Part shown: in pieces, positions 35,435-43,408 of the stretch | Layout of the letters: each line of letters begins with the position of its first letter | Position numbering within the stretch: position 1 is the stretch's first letter | Assembly: GCF_026626745.1 (NCBI RefSeq) | Contig: NZ_JAPNJW010000001.1 | Span: 3,456,001 to 3,520,000, forward strand | DNA: 64,000 bases | Direction of reading: 5' to 3' | From: Nannocystis sp. RBIL2 | GTDB taxonomy: Bacteria > Myxococcota_A > Polyangia > Nannocystales > Nannocystaceae | Translations under genes and position numbers: made by a program | Notes under the pieces: model-generated | Told to the model about the DNA's origin: nothing | Seen by the model: the letters and a program-made list of their open reading frames with translations, nothing else | Database searches by the model: none

Positions 35435-35451
35435 CATGCAATAGGCACCGC

Positions 35452-36084
35452 ATGCCCGTGCCGAACAACCTCCAGGCCCGACCGCTGCGCGTCGTTCGCG
35501 GTGCGCAGGTGTTCGCCCGAGCCCGCTTGCCCTCGCGCCACGGCGAGTTCGAGATCGTCTCGTTCATCGACGACGTCGGCCGCACCCTCGACGACGTGGC
35601 GATCGTCCGCGGCGACGTCCGCGGTCGCACCGAGGTGCCGACGCGGATCCACTCCGAGTGCCTGACCGGCGACGTGTTCGGCTCGTTCCGCTGCGACTGC
35701 CGCGACCAGCTCGAGCTCGCGCTGCAGCGGATCGCCGGGCGCGACGCCGGGATCATCCTGTACCTCCGCCAGGAGGGCCGCGGGATCGGCATCGCCCAGA
35801 AGATCCGCGCCTACCACCTCCAGGAGCAGGGCCTCGACACCGTCGAGGCCAACCTCCACATGGGCTTCGACGATGACCTCCGCGACTACTCGGTCGCCGC
35901 CGCGATGCTGCGCGCCCTCGAGGTCGGCTCGGTCGTGCTCCACACCAACAACATGAGCAAGGTCGCCGGCCTGCAGCAGGGCGGCGTCACCGTCGCCCGC
36001 CGGGAGCCGCTGATCGCCGAGGCCCGCGAGCAGAACCGCCACTACCTGGCGACCAAGCGCGACAAGAGCGGCCACCTGCTCTGA
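35452..36084 (+). CDS. ribA: GTP cyclohydrolase II
   Basis: RibA opens GTP as the first committed step of riboflavin synthesis. The 210-residue stand-alone enzyme (no RibB fusion) has RLPSRHGEFEIVSF, the zinc-binding HSECLTGDVFGSFRCDCRDQ (two Cys of the CDC motif plus the upstream Cys), and LRQEGRGIG with the catalytic Arg. ATG 35452 was chosen because an AGG lies 9 bases upstream. A GTG at 35431 overlapping the Fic-like stop is the alternative. No other rib gene is in the window. Cotranscription with the Fic-like gene is likely. Confidence 0.93.
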   Translation: MPVPNNLQARPLRVVRGAQVFARARLPSRHGEFEIVSFIDDVGRTLDDVAIVRGDVRGRTEVPTRIHSECLTGDVFGSFRCDCRDQLELALQRIAGRDAGIILYLRQEGRGIGIAQKIRAYHLQEQGLDTVEANLHMGFDDDLRDYSVAAAMLRALEVGSVVLHTNNMSKVAGLQQGGVTVARREPLIAEAREQNRHYLATKRDKSGHLL

Positions 36085-36087
36085 CGA

Positions 36088-36160
36088 GCATGCCCGATCG
36101 GGCATGGCGCCATGGCCATGTCGATCGGGACATGCTCCTTCGGGCAGGCTGCTTCTGGGC
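36088..36160. terminator. Palindrome cluster between convergent ribA and metalloprotease
   Basis: It contains the perfect 18-base palindrome CATGCCCGATCGGGCATG, then GCCATGGC, then CATGTCGATCGGGACATG, then CTCCTTCGGGCAG. All lie within the 82-base gap between two stop codons, suggesting transcript punctuation in both directions. Confidence 0.6.
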
Positions 36161-36166
36161 TCGCGC

Positions 36167-37045
36167 TCACGAGCAGTCGCCGGGGGCTCCGTAGATCTTG
36201 GCGGCCGCGATCCCGTCGTTCTCCGACAGCACGGGCGCCCAGCCGGCCGCCCCGCCGCACTGCGGGTAGTGCATCACCGATTCGCTGTCGTACGGGGTGA
36301 GCGGGCGCCAGGACAGGTTCTCGAAGCAGCGCCGGCCGGCCTCGGGGCGGGTGTGCTCGTGGCGGAAGCCGAGCGCGTGGCCGACCTCGTGGCGGAGGAT
36401 CCCCGTCAGCGTCAGCGGCTCGTCGACCGTGAACGATGAGCGATCGATCCGGATGTTCCGCTGCGAGCGCCGGTTGCTGGGGAAGAACGCGCGCGCGAGG
36501 TACTGCTGGCCGGAGATCGGCCGGACGTCGAACAGGACCTGGGTGTTGCGGTCGTCGCACCGGTCATCCTCGGTGAGGACGTGGCGGAATTCGACCCCGG
36601 CGACCTCCGCCCACGTCGAGGTCGCCTGCTCCATCGCTGCCACCACCTCCGCGTAGCGGCCGCCGAAGTCCCGCGACACGCAATAGCTGATGTCGCAGCG
36701 CAGCTTCTTGTTCCAGATCGCGTCCTCCCCCATCTCCAGGTGGACGATGAGCTCGCCGCCGGTGCCGGCGTTGGCCAGGTTCTCGGTGGCCTGCTTGTCG
36801 TCATGGGCGCCGAGGATCGCCTCGTAGAATCGCAGCAGCTCCTCCTTCGAATAGATCGCCAGGTCACCGTCGACGATATAGGCCCCTGTCGCTGTCTCGC
36901 GGGTCGTACAGCGCTCGAATTCCGCGAATGACGGCGCCACTTCGAAGTCGCACGATTTCGGCGTCTGCGCTGCCGAAGGCTCCTGGCAGGCCCCTGCGAC
37001 GACGATAATCGAGGCACCGATGATTCTGAGTGTTTTTGACCGCAT
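36167..37045 (-). CDS. Metzincin zinc metalloprotease lipoprotein
   Basis: The 292-residue product (ATG 37045) has a lipobox (VVAGACQEP). The catalytic zinc motif is HEVGHALGFRHEH, i.e. HExxHxxGxxH plus Glu, with a Met-turn in ESVMHYPQCG. This pattern is astacin-like. Upstream the CDISYCVSRDFG segment supplies a disulfide, and the EEL-rich region at residues 50-110 is probably a propeptide. It is predicted to be an exported or surface protease. Confidence 0.87.
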   Translation of the reverse strand: MRSKTLRIIGASIIVVAGACQEPSAAQTPKSCDFEVAPSFAEFERCTTRETATGAYIVDGDLAIYSKEELLRFYEAILGAHDDKQATENLANAGTGGELIVHLEMGEDAIWNKKLRCDISYCVSRDFGGRYAEVVAAMEQATSTWAEVAGVEFRHVLTEDDRCDDRNTQVLFDVRPISGQQYLARAFFPSNRRSQRNIRIDRSSFTVDEPLTLTGILRHEVGHALGFRHEHTRPEAGRRCFENLSWRPLTPYDSESVMHYPQCGGAAGWAPVLSENDGIAAAKIYGAPGDCS

Positions 37046-37454
37046 GATATCCACGCGCCTCACTTCCTGTGAGGATGAATCATGCGAAGCGAGGGTGAAC
37101 CCGCAAACAGTACGGTGATCGCCGTCACGGCGGATTCGCTGGCCCGGATGACCTCGATTCGGCGCCCGAATCGCCTCTCGGCGGGTCCGGCGGCCCACTT
37201 CGGTCGTCCCCGACGCTCCCTGCGGAGGCGCACGCGCGGCGCTCGGGTTCATCGATTCCGTCGAGCTCAAGACGCTCGTACCGCGGCGCGGCCGTCGATG
37301 AATCGATCGTTCCTCACGCGCCGCCGGGCCCGCCACGGCGCTCTGCACGACGCCGTGGCGCCCGTTTCGCCTGCGAGTGGGTCGGAGTCGAGCGCGACGT
37401 CGAGGACGCGGGCCGAAGCGCCGCCAGGCGCCTCGGCTCGCGTCGCGCGGCATT
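37046..37454. other. 409-bp intergenic region, no gene seen
   Basis: No frame with signal peptide, ribosome-binding site or family resemblance was found on either strand. The part next to 37046 has lower GC (TGAGTGTTTTTGACC, GATATCATG context) and probably holds the protease promoter. Confidence 0.4.
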
Positions 37455-37778
37455 TCAGCTCGCCTTCGGTCCCTTCAAAACGAGCCGTCCGTCATAGGCG
37501 TTGGCGTACTGCAGGTCGATCACGTCGCCGCAGGTCGCTTCCCCGAGCACGAGGAACTCCGCGCTCGAGGCGTCGTACGTCGGGTCTTCCTCCTTGCGCT
37601 GCAACAGCTTCTCGCTGAAATCCAGCTTGGAGCGCAGGGCAGCGGCATCCTCTCCCTCGACTTCGCCGCCGCTCGCGTCCGTGCCTACGCAGGCGAGCAC
37701 GCAAGCGCCGACGACGACGATCGCCCCGCATCTGCCCTCGCTCGCACGACCGAGGGCACGTTCCTTAACACCAGTCAT
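37455..37778 (-). CDS. Small lipoprotein
   Basis: A strong ribosome-binding site, CAGGAGGTAGGA, directly precedes ATG 37778, giving 107 residues. A signal peptide with lipobox (GAIVVVGACVLAC) is followed by an acidic region (GGEVEGEDAAALRSKLDFSEKLL) and a C-terminal part with one Cys (ATCGDVIDLQYANAY). No family is recognised. Confidence 0.75.
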   Translation of the reverse strand: MTGVKERALGRASEGRCGAIVVVGACVLACVGTDASGGEVEGEDAAALRSKLDFSEKLLQRKEEDPTYDASSAEFLVLGEATCGDVIDLQYANAYDGRLVLKGPKAS

Positions 37779-38022
37779 TCCTACCTCCTGCCGGCTCTCG
37801 ACATTGAGAGCCCGCCGCCCGAAGTCTGGAGCGCGAATGCGCAAAGTGTCCAGCGCCCTCGACAGCCGCTGGCAGTGGTTTTTACGCGCGTCTGACCGGC
37901 GCCAAGAGGTTGCCCGCCCGCACCTTCGCGGCCGCGCGCGAGCCGCCGGAAAAGACCCATCCTGAGGACGCTCGATCTTTCGCGGCCTCATGTCACGGTC
38001 TGTGCCCGAGGAGCCATCACCC

Positions 38023-38469
38023 ATGCTGACGACGATTGCCATCGCCATCGCCCTGGGGGTCGCTCTCGCCGAGGTCGCCCCCACCTACGAGATCGTGGCG
38101 CCGCGGACGAGCGACACCAGCGGCGCCCTGGAAGAATGCGGCTACCCCGTCGAGACCGACGCGTTCACGATCGCGGCGGCGGAGCTCCTCGGCGACGAGC
38201 TGCAGGTCCGCGTCACGTACCGCGGCGGTTGTCTCGCGCACGCGTTCTCGTACTGCTGGGACGGGAGCTTCCGCGAGTCGTATCCGGTGCAGGCGTTCAC
38301 CGCGATCGATCACGCGGCGAACGACGACTCGTGCAAGCTCGAGATGACCGAGCCGCTTTCGTTCGACCTGAGCGGGCTCAAGAGCGTCTTTCAGAAGCTC
38401 TACCGGAGGCCGCACGGCCAGGTCGTGATCCGCCTGACCGGCTGGGAAGACCTGCTCTACGCGTTCTAG
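38023..38469 (+). CDS. Small exported protein
   Basis: ATG 38023 (GAGGAG 12 bases upstream) gives 148 residues with a signal peptide (MLTTIAIAIALGVALAEV). Four Cys residues (EECGYPV, GGCLAH, SYCWDG, DSCKLE) suggest two disulfides. The mature part is a beta-rich small domain (FTIAAAELLGDELQVRVTY, GQVVIRLTGW) seen in other myxobacterial exported proteins of unknown role. Confidence 0.7.
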   Translation: MLTTIAIAIALGVALAEVAPTYEIVAPRTSDTSGALEECGYPVETDAFTIAAAELLGDELQVRVTYRGGCLAHAFSYCWDGSFRESYPVQAFTAIDHAANDDSCKLEMTEPLSFDLSGLKSVFQKLYRRPHGQVVIRLTGWEDLLYAF

Positions 38470-38502
38470 CGCCCGACGCGCTGCCATGCGCGCCGCCTCG
38501 AT

Positions 38503-38560
38503 GGAGCCTGTCCCTTCGGACATGCCTTCATGCGCATGTTTCAAGAGACATGCCATGCGC
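38503..38560. repeat. Palindrome cluster after the small exported protein
   Basis: The copies are CCTGTCC-CTTC-GGACATG, GCGCATGTTTCAAGAGACATGC and a short GCATGCGC, in tandem. They lie 34 bases after the stop at 38469, in the position of a terminator. The following 370 bases to the structured RNA contain no gene. Confidence 0.6.
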
Positions 38561-38935
38561 ACCGCCGCTGCGGCCGCGGCTCCTGGAGCGCAGGCGGCGT
38601 GCTCGCTGCGACGAGGTGCGCGCCGCGATCGCCGACCGCCGTGAGCCGGATTGCCCGCGAGCAAAATTCGCAGTCGAGGTGAACGCCAGCTCGACCCGAC
38701 CGGAGCCGGGCCGGCCTCACGCAGGCCCCTCTCGGTCTGCGCCACGAGACGACGGTGAGGACACTCGTGGCCTCCAGGTCGCGGTCACGCAGGAGCACCC
38801 TGCGCGTCCCGGCGCGCGTCGTGGCCCCTTCGACCACGCGAGCACCGTGCGCCGCGCCCTCGCTCGTTCCTGCGCGGCGAGTTCGCCCGCGGGCTGCGCG
38901 ACCGGCCGCAGCGCCCGCCGCGGACGTCGGGCGAC

Positions 38936-38970
38936 CAAACAAGAAGCGGCGGAGCACAATGCTCCGCCGC
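38936..38970 (-). terminator. Rho-independent terminator of the structured RNA
   Basis: A perfect 11-base stem (GCGGCGGAGCA with its complement, 3-base loop, 38946-38970) is followed on the minus strand by TTCTTGTTT. It is not a member of the palindrome family. Confidence 0.8.
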
Positions 38971-39268
38971 GGGTCCCCTCGGGCGCGATGCCGGTTCTGT
39001 GTTGCGGGGCGGTGAGCCCCGTCAGGGGTTTCCGGCCGTGGTGGGCCGGGTGCCACGGACGTGGCGTGGGTCAGTCGCCGGGCTGACCGGTGGGTGACGT
39101 ACGGCGGCGCGGCGGCGCCGTCGCGGGTCGGTTCGCGGGGAGCGAACCGGTGAAGGGCGTGACTTTACGGCCGCGGTCGCGCGGCCGGGGGTGTCACTGC
39201 GTGTGCGCCCCGCAGAGCGCACACGGGAAGGGCGGCTCGGCGAAACGAGCCTCAGACCCCGGCAAAGG

Positions 39269-39346
39269 CTAGTGCGCACCTCCTGAAGAGCAGGACAGTC
39301 GAGGCGCAGCGCAAGTACTCCACACACAACGATCTGCTTGGTTCAT
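39269..39346 (-). CDS. 25-residue micro-ORF with strong ribosome-binding site
   Basis: AGGAGG at 39353-39358 lies 6 bases before ATG 39346. The frame ends at TAG 39269. The peptide begins MNQADRCVW and has Cys at 7, 12 and 19, one Trp and two Arg, without hydrophobic signal features. It is the first element of the structured transcript, in the position of a leader peptide. Three Cys in 25 residues would suit Cys sensing or metal binding, but no downstream gene lies on the same strand. A database hit would be needed to show it is real. Confidence 0.5.
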   Translation of the reverse strand: MNQADRCVWSTCAAPRLSCSSGGAH

Positions 39347-39387
39347 CAGCTACCTCCTTTTGCCGGTGGCCTGAGGGTGACGGTCCA

Positions 39388-39415
39388 ACCTTAGCAAGCT
39401 TGTGTGCGCTGGCAA
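39388..39415 (-). promoter_or_regulatory. Predicted sigma70-type promoter for the structured RNA
   Basis: On the minus strand, TTGCCA (39415-39410), a 16-base spacer and TAAGGT (39393-39388) with an extended -10 TGC (39396-39394). The predicted start is near 39382, 36 bases before the micro-ORF. Confidence 0.5.
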
Positions 39416-39540
39416 AGAGTTGTGACGCCCCTCGCCCCCTCTCGCGGCGGACCCGGCGAACGGTGGCCGCGGATCCAGCGCGCGGGCGGGTTTGACAGTG
39501 CGCCGCCCCGCGTGGCAAGAGCCTCGGCGATGAGGTCCGC

Positions 39541-40872
39541 GTGGTGAGCTCCGAAGTGGTCCAGACCGGCCCCGATCACGCGCCGGTGTTCGCCGCTCCG
39601 GCCCGCTGGGGCCTGCGCATGCACTCCGGCCGGCTCGCGGTCGAGGACGTGGCGCTCGCCGAGATCGCCGCGGCCGTGGGGACGCCGACGTACGTGTACG
39701 GCGCCGGCGAAATCGCCGCTCGCTTTCATGCCCTGGCCAGCGCGTGCCGCTCGCACCCGACGCTGGTCGCCTACGCGGTCAAGGCCAACAGCAGCCAGGC
39801 GGTGCTCGCTCACCTGGCGCAGCTCGGCGCCGGGGCCGACATCGTGTCCGGCGGCGAGCTGCGGCGAGCGCTGGTGGCCGGCGTCCCGGCCGACAGGGTC
39901 GTGTTCTCCGGGGTCGGCAAGCTGGACGAGGAGCTGGACGCGGCGATCGCCGCCGGGGTGCGGTCGATCAACATCGAGTCGGTGGCGGAGCTCGACCGCG
40001 TGGCGGCCCGCGCCCGCGCCCTCGGCCGCGTGGCCTCCGTGGCCCTGCGGCTCAACCCCGACATCGACCCCGACACCCACCCGTACCTGGCCACCGGCCT
40101 GCGCGAGAGCAAGTTCGGGATCGCCATGGGCGACGCCGCGGCCGTGGCCGCCCGCGCCCGCGCGCTGCCGGAGCTGCGCCTGGTGGGTCTGGCCTGTCAC
40201 ATCGGCTCGCAGATCCTCGAGGCGTCGCCGTTCCTGGCCAGCTTCGAGCGCCTGTGCGGCCTCGTGCGCGCGCTGCAGGCGGACGGGGCGCCGCTGCGCC
40301 AGCTCGACCTCGGCGGCGGCATGGGCATCACCTACGCCCCCGGCGACCGCGAGCTCGACGTCGAACGCCTCGGCGCCGCCCTCACCGCCGCGGTCGCGCC
40401 CCTCGGCCTCGAGCTGGTCTTGGAGCCAGGTCGCTACCTGGTCGGCAGCGCCGGGGTGCTGCTCACGCGGGTGATCGGGCGCAAGCGCAGCGGCGAGCGC
40501 GAGTTCGTGATCGTCGACGCGGCGATGAACGACCTGCTGCGCCCGGCCCTCTACGGCGCGTACCACCCGATCGTCCCCGTCGAGGCGGCCGCCGGCGAGC
40601 GCCCGACGATCCGCGCGGACATCGTCGGGCCGGTGTGTGAATGCGGCGACTTCCTGGCCCAGGACCGCCTCGTCGCCCCAGCCGAACCCGGCGAGCTGCT
40701 GGCGATCCTCAGCGCCGGCGCCTATGGCATGACCATGGCCTCGACCTACAACACCCGCCCGCTGGCCGCCGAGGTCATGGTGCACGGCGGCCAGTTCGCG
40801 GTCACGCGACCGCGCAAGACCGTCGACGCGCTCATCGCCGAGGAGCAGCTCCCGGCCTGGCTGGCGCGCTGA
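39541..40872 (+). CDS. lysA: Diaminopimelate decarboxylase
   Basis: LysA makes lysine from meso-DAP. The 443-residue PLP enzyme has YAVKANSS (PLP Lys), HIGSQ, LDLGGGMGITY (phosphate-binding Gly loop), EPGRYLVG, and the substrate motif VCECGDFLAQDR, where most homologues read CESGD. The Cys that completes the active site is kept. The start is GTG 39541 or the adjacent GTG 39544. It is monocistronic or first in a unit, followed by a palindrome array. Confidence 0.94.
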   Translation: MVSSEVVQTGPDHAPVFAAPARWGLRMHSGRLAVEDVALAEIAAAVGTPTYVYGAGEIAARFHALASACRSHPTLVAYAVKANSSQAVLAHLAQLGAGADIVSGGELRRALVAGVPADRVVFSGVGKLDEELDAAIAAGVRSINIESVAELDRVAARARALGRVASVALRLNPDIDPDTHPYLATGLRESKFGIAMGDAAAVAARARALPELRLVGLACHIGSQILEASPFLASFERLCGLVRALQADGAPLRQLDLGGGMGITYAPGDRELDVERLGAALTAAVAPLGLELVLEPGRYLVGSAGVLLTRVIGRKRSGEREFVIVDAAMNDLLRPALYGAYHPIVPVEAAAGERPTIRADIVGPVCECGDFLAQDRLVAPAEPGELLAILSAGAYGMTMASTYNTRPLAAEVMVHGGQFAVTRPRKTVDALIAEEQLPAWLAR

Positions 40873-40875
40873 CGC

Positions 40876-41009
40876 CTGTCTCTCGGGACATGTCGTTCGC
40901 CGACCGGCGCCAAGGCTGTCTCTCGGGACATGTCTTCGGAGACGAGGAGCTCCTGTCCCTCGGGACATGCGAGTCGAAGACGCGAAGTCGCCTGTCTCTC
41001 GGGACATGC
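40876..41009. repeat. Regular array of four near-identical palindromes
   Basis: Four copies of TGTC(T/C)CTCGGGACATG start at 40877, 40917, 40954 and 40993, spaced 40, 37 and 39 bases. The 14-base core varies at one position only, while the roughly 22-base spacers are unrelated. The array begins 4 bases after the lysA stop and ends about 50 bases before the tetR start. It is the most regular arrangement of the palindrome family in the window. Confidence 0.85.
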
Positions 41010-41059
41010 CGCTCGCCCGGGGTGAGCGCGGCCGTCGCTCGCGTGCTACGAGGGCCGGC

Positions 41060-41737
41060 GTGACGCGGCCCATCGACCCCCGGCTGCACGACGCCAAGCG
41101 GGCGGCGATCCTCGACGCCGCCGAGCGCCTGGTGGCGAGGAAGGGCTACGACGCCATGTCGCTGCAGGACCTGCTCGACGCGCTCGGGATGTCGAAGGGC
41201 GCCTTCTACCACTACTTCGAGTCCAAGCCGGACGTCCTCCTGGCGCTGGTGGAGCGCCGGACCGCGGCGGTCGAGGCCGACCTGCGCGCGCTCGTCGAGG
41301 ACCGCGGGCTGTCCGGTCGCGACAAGCTGGAGCGCCACTTCGCCGCCGTCGACGACTGGAAACACGACGAGGGACGCATCGTCGTCGACGTCGCCCGCTC
41401 GTGGTACGCCGACGAGAACGCGCTGCTCCGCCACCGACTGCTCGTCCACGGCCTCGGGCGCGTCACCCCGTTGCTCGCGCAGATCATCCGCCAGGGCGTC
41501 GACGAGGGCGCCTTCACGGCCCCCGACCCCGAGCAGACGGCCCGGATGCTCCTCTGTCTCCGCCACGACCTCGGCCGCGCCATCGCCGAGGCAGTGGTCG
41601 CCGACCCGCATGGCGAGCCCGACATCGCCCGAATGGCCGAGGCGACCGCCGACGCGATCGAGCGCCTGCTCGGCGCAGCACCCGGCTCGATCTGGCCGGC
41701 GGCCCGCGCCCTCCGGCGTCGCTCCGCCGCGACCTGA
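41060..41737 (+). CDS. TetR-family transcriptional regulator
   Basis: The 225-residue product (GTG 41060) has the TetR helix-turn-helix: AAILDAAERLVARKGYDAMSLQDLLDALGMSKGAFYHYFESKPDVL. The C-terminal ligand domain is helical and includes RIVVDVARSWYADENALLRHRL. A dyad that could be its operator lies 108 bases downstream, before the membrane-protein gene. Frames starting further upstream would run through the palindrome array and are unlikely. Confidence 0.92.
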   Translation: MTRPIDPRLHDAKRAAILDAAERLVARKGYDAMSLQDLLDALGMSKGAFYHYFESKPDVLLALVERRTAAVEADLRALVEDRGLSGRDKLERHFAAVDDWKHDEGRIVVDVARSWYADENALLRHRLLVHGLGRVTPLLAQIIRQGVDEGAFTAPDPEQTARMLLCLRHDLGRAIAEAVVADPHGEPDIARMAEATADAIERLLGAAPGSIWPAARALRRRSAAT

Positions 41738-41844
41738 GCGGCGCCCTCGAGGCCAGCGCGCCGCGACCCGAAGCGGCCGCGCGCGTCATCGCGCGGGCTG
41801 CCCGACACACATCGCCTTGACACCCACTTCGCGTCGGTTATTCT

Positions 41845-41859
41845 TAGACTAACAGTCTA
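41845..41859. promoter_or_regulatory. TetR-type operator dyad
   Basis: TAGACT-AAC-AGTCTA is a perfect 6-3-6 inverted repeat, about 40 bases upstream of the gene at 41901. Preceding TTATTCTTA could be part of the promoter. Its position between tetR and the membrane gene suggests that the regulator represses that gene. Confidence 0.7.
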
Positions 41860-41900
41860 CGAATCAACGACCCCCGCGGTCACGACCGAGGAGCAGCGCC

Positions 41901-42329
41901 ATGCCTGCCACGCCAGAGTCGAGGGCCCGGACCCGCGCGTTCGCTCGCGTCATCGGTCCGTTCGTCCTCATCGTCCCGCTCATCATCGCAGTTCGCTTGC
42001 CGGCGATGGGCGACCTCGACTTCTTCGCCCTGCCGATCGTCGTCTGGCAATTCGGCGCGCTGCTGCTGGTCTCCGGGCTGATGATCATCGCCCATCATCC
42101 GTACTGGTCGAGCCGGCCGGCGATCGCGATCTCGCTGTTCGGCTGGTTCCTGGCGCTTCGCGGCCTCGCCCTGCTGGCGATCCCCGACGTCATGGCGCGC
42201 GGCGTGACGGCGTCGATGACGATGGTGCCTGCCGCGCAGGCCGGGTTCGCCGCGCTCGCTGCCGTCGGCGCCTGGCTGACCTTCGTCGGCTACCTCGCCC
42301 GCGCGCCCGCGCCCGCGCCCGCTCGCTGA
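41901..42329 (+). CDS. Four-helix membrane protein, probable TetR target
   Basis: The 142-residue protein has four predicted transmembrane helices: VIGPFVLIVPLIIAVRL, IVVWQFGALLLVSGLMII, PAIAISLFGWFLALRGLALL and AAQAGFAALAAVGAWLTFVGYL. It ends in a Pro/Ala tail encoded by a CCCGCG repeat. Function is unknown. The upstream dyad and adjoining tetR gene suggest ligand-induced expression. Confidence 0.75.
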   Translation: MPATPESRARTRAFARVIGPFVLIVPLIIAVRLPAMGDLDFFALPIVVWQFGALLLVSGLMIIAHHPYWSSRPAIAISLFGWFLALRGLALLAIPDVMARGVTASMTMVPAAQAGFAALAAVGAWLTFVGYLARAPAPAPAR

Positions 42330-42597
42330 CGCGCCGAGACCCGCGCCAGACAGGTGCGCGCAGGCGGCGAAGCACGCGAGCTGCCGCCCCGTCAGCCTGC
42401 CCTCGACGAGCGCGGCCCCGTCGGCCCGAATCGGAGCGCACCACGACCCATCTTCGGGCACGGGCGCGCCCCTGCGCCTCGCCGAGGCGGCCGCGAGCGC
42501 GGACCACTGCGCACCGGCGATCGCGGCTGGCGTGCGCGGAACGGATTCTTGCGCCTTGTCGCCGGCGCTGGCTATCGTCCGCGCGATCGAGACTCTC

Positions 42598-43005
42598 ATG
42601 ACTCATTCGCGTGTACGCACCCTCTTCACCGACCTTCGTACCCGGCTGTTCGCCCTCGCCCTCGCGCCGCTGGCGGCGGTGGCCTGCGGCGGCGGCGAGG
42701 AGAGCGACGACGCCGGCGACGGCCCCGAGATCGACTGCGCCACCGCGACGGTCCCGAAGTTCTCGGAGATGTCGACCGTGTGGAACAAGTGCACCACCTG
42801 TCACGCCTCGACGCTCACCGGGGCGTCTCGCGTGAACGCTCCCGTCGGCGTCGACTTCGACACCTACGCCACCGCCAAGACCCACGCCGCGACGGCGATG
42901 CACGAGGTCTACGAGGGCGCCATGCCGCCGGCCGGCCTGCCCGCCCTGAGCGAGGACGAGGAGGACCAGCTGTACCGCTGGGCCAGCTGCGGCACCCCCG
43001 AGTGA
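42598..43005 (+). CDS. c-type cytochrome lipoprotein
   Basis: The 135-residue protein (ATG 42598) has a lipobox (LAPLAAVAC) and one haem-binding motif, CTTCH, at about residue 64-68 (WNKCTTCHAS). A plausible Met ligand lies in EGAMPPAGLP, a pattern typical of class I cytochromes. A second short Cys (WASCGTPE) ends the protein. It is predicted to carry electrons at the periplasmic face, but no partner enzyme is adjacent. Confidence 0.82.
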   Translation: MTHSRVRTLFTDLRTRLFALALAPLAAVACGGGEESDDAGDGPEIDCATATVPKFSEMSTVWNKCTTCHASTLTGASRVNAPVGVDFDTYATAKTHAATAMHEVYEGAMPPAGLPALSEDEEDQLYRWASCGTPE

Positions 43006-43008
43006 CCT

Positions 43009-43069
43009 GCCCCGAGGGGCATGCCCTTTTTGCCATGTTTTAAGGGACATGCCCCGACGGGCATGTCCC
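43009..43069. terminator. Double palindrome terminator between convergent genes
   Basis: First hairpin TGCCCC-GA-GGGGCA with CCCTTTTTG after it serves the plus-strand cytochrome gene. Second hairpin GGGACATGCCC-CGAC-GGGCATGTCCC (11-base stem, 43044-43069) abuts the stop of the minus-strand SMR gene. This is the clearest case of the palindrome family working as terminators. Confidence 0.8.
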
Positions 43070-43408
43070 TCAAGCGTCGCCGGCGCTGAACTTGAGGCCG
43101 ACGATGGCGACCACCAGCATCGTCAGGAACAGCACCCGCAGCGGCGCGACCGGCTCGCCGAGCAGCAGCATCCCGCCGACGGCCGCGCCGGCGGCGCCGA
43201 TGCCCGTCCACACCGCGTAGGCGGTGCCGATCGGCAGCGACTTGCTGGCCTGGGCCAGCAGGGCGAAGCTGGCGATCAGGGCGACGACGGTGAGGATGGT
43301 GGCGACCGGCTTGTTGCGGACGTCGAAGCCATCGCTCCATTTGAGGCCGAGGGCCCAGCCGACCTCGAGCAGGCCGGCGACGAAGAGATACATCCACGCG
43401 GTGGACAT
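43070..43408 (-). CDS. Small multidrug resistance (SMR) family transporter, SugE/EmrE-like
   Basis: The 112-residue protein has four transmembrane helices and the essential membrane Glu in VAGLLEVGWALGLKWSDGF. Further signatures are IGTAYAVWTGIGAAGAAVGGMLLLGEP and LFLTMLVVAIVGLKFS. The GAAGAAVGG region fits the SugE/Gdx (guanidinium exporter) branch, but export of quaternary ammonium compounds is also possible. AAGGAG lies 10 bases before ATG 43408. No guanidine riboswitch was recognised upstream. Confidence 0.9.
   Translation of the reverse strand: MSTAWMYLFVAGLLEVGWALGLKWSDGFDVRNKPVATILTVVALIASFALLAQASKSLPIGTAYAVWTGIGAAGAAVGGMLLLGEPVAPLRVLFLTMLVVAIVGLKFSAGDA

Larger units (their letters stand above)
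38936..39382 (-). ncRNA. Candidate structured RNA, about 445 nt, with its own promoter and terminator
   Basis: On the minus strand a promoter (39388-39415) is followed by a leader, a 25-codon micro-ORF (39346-39269), then about 330 bases that fold into at least ten successive stem-loops with no coding frame. Stems read directly from sequence (plus coordinates of both arms): 39234-39239/39246-39251; 39200-39208/39217-39225 (9 bp); 39169-39175/39180-39186; 39130-39136/39142-39148; 39105-39110/39115-39120; 39069-39074/39083-39088; 39052-39057/39060-39065; 39032-39037/39044-39049; 39006-39010/39016-39020; and the terminator stem. It matches no RNA family I can name. RNase P, tmRNA, SRP and 6S were considered and not supported. 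It is isolated from any gene it could regulate in cis. Confidence 0.6.

Noticed and set aside
37141..37440. Possible gene in the gap after the metzincin protease
   Set aside because: Only shadow-type frames, no ribosome-binding site and no conserved motif.
38985..39010. CACAGAACCGGC on the minus strand resembles the 3' core of RNase P RNA
   Set aside because: The obligatory 5' partner GAGGAAAGTCCGGGC is absent from the transcript, and the unit begins with a ribosome-binding site and a micro-ORF.
40876..41009. CRISPR array
   Set aside because: Repeats are only 14-17 bases and palindromic, spacers are about 22 bases, there are only four copies, no cas gene is present, and the same repeat occurs singly throughout the window.
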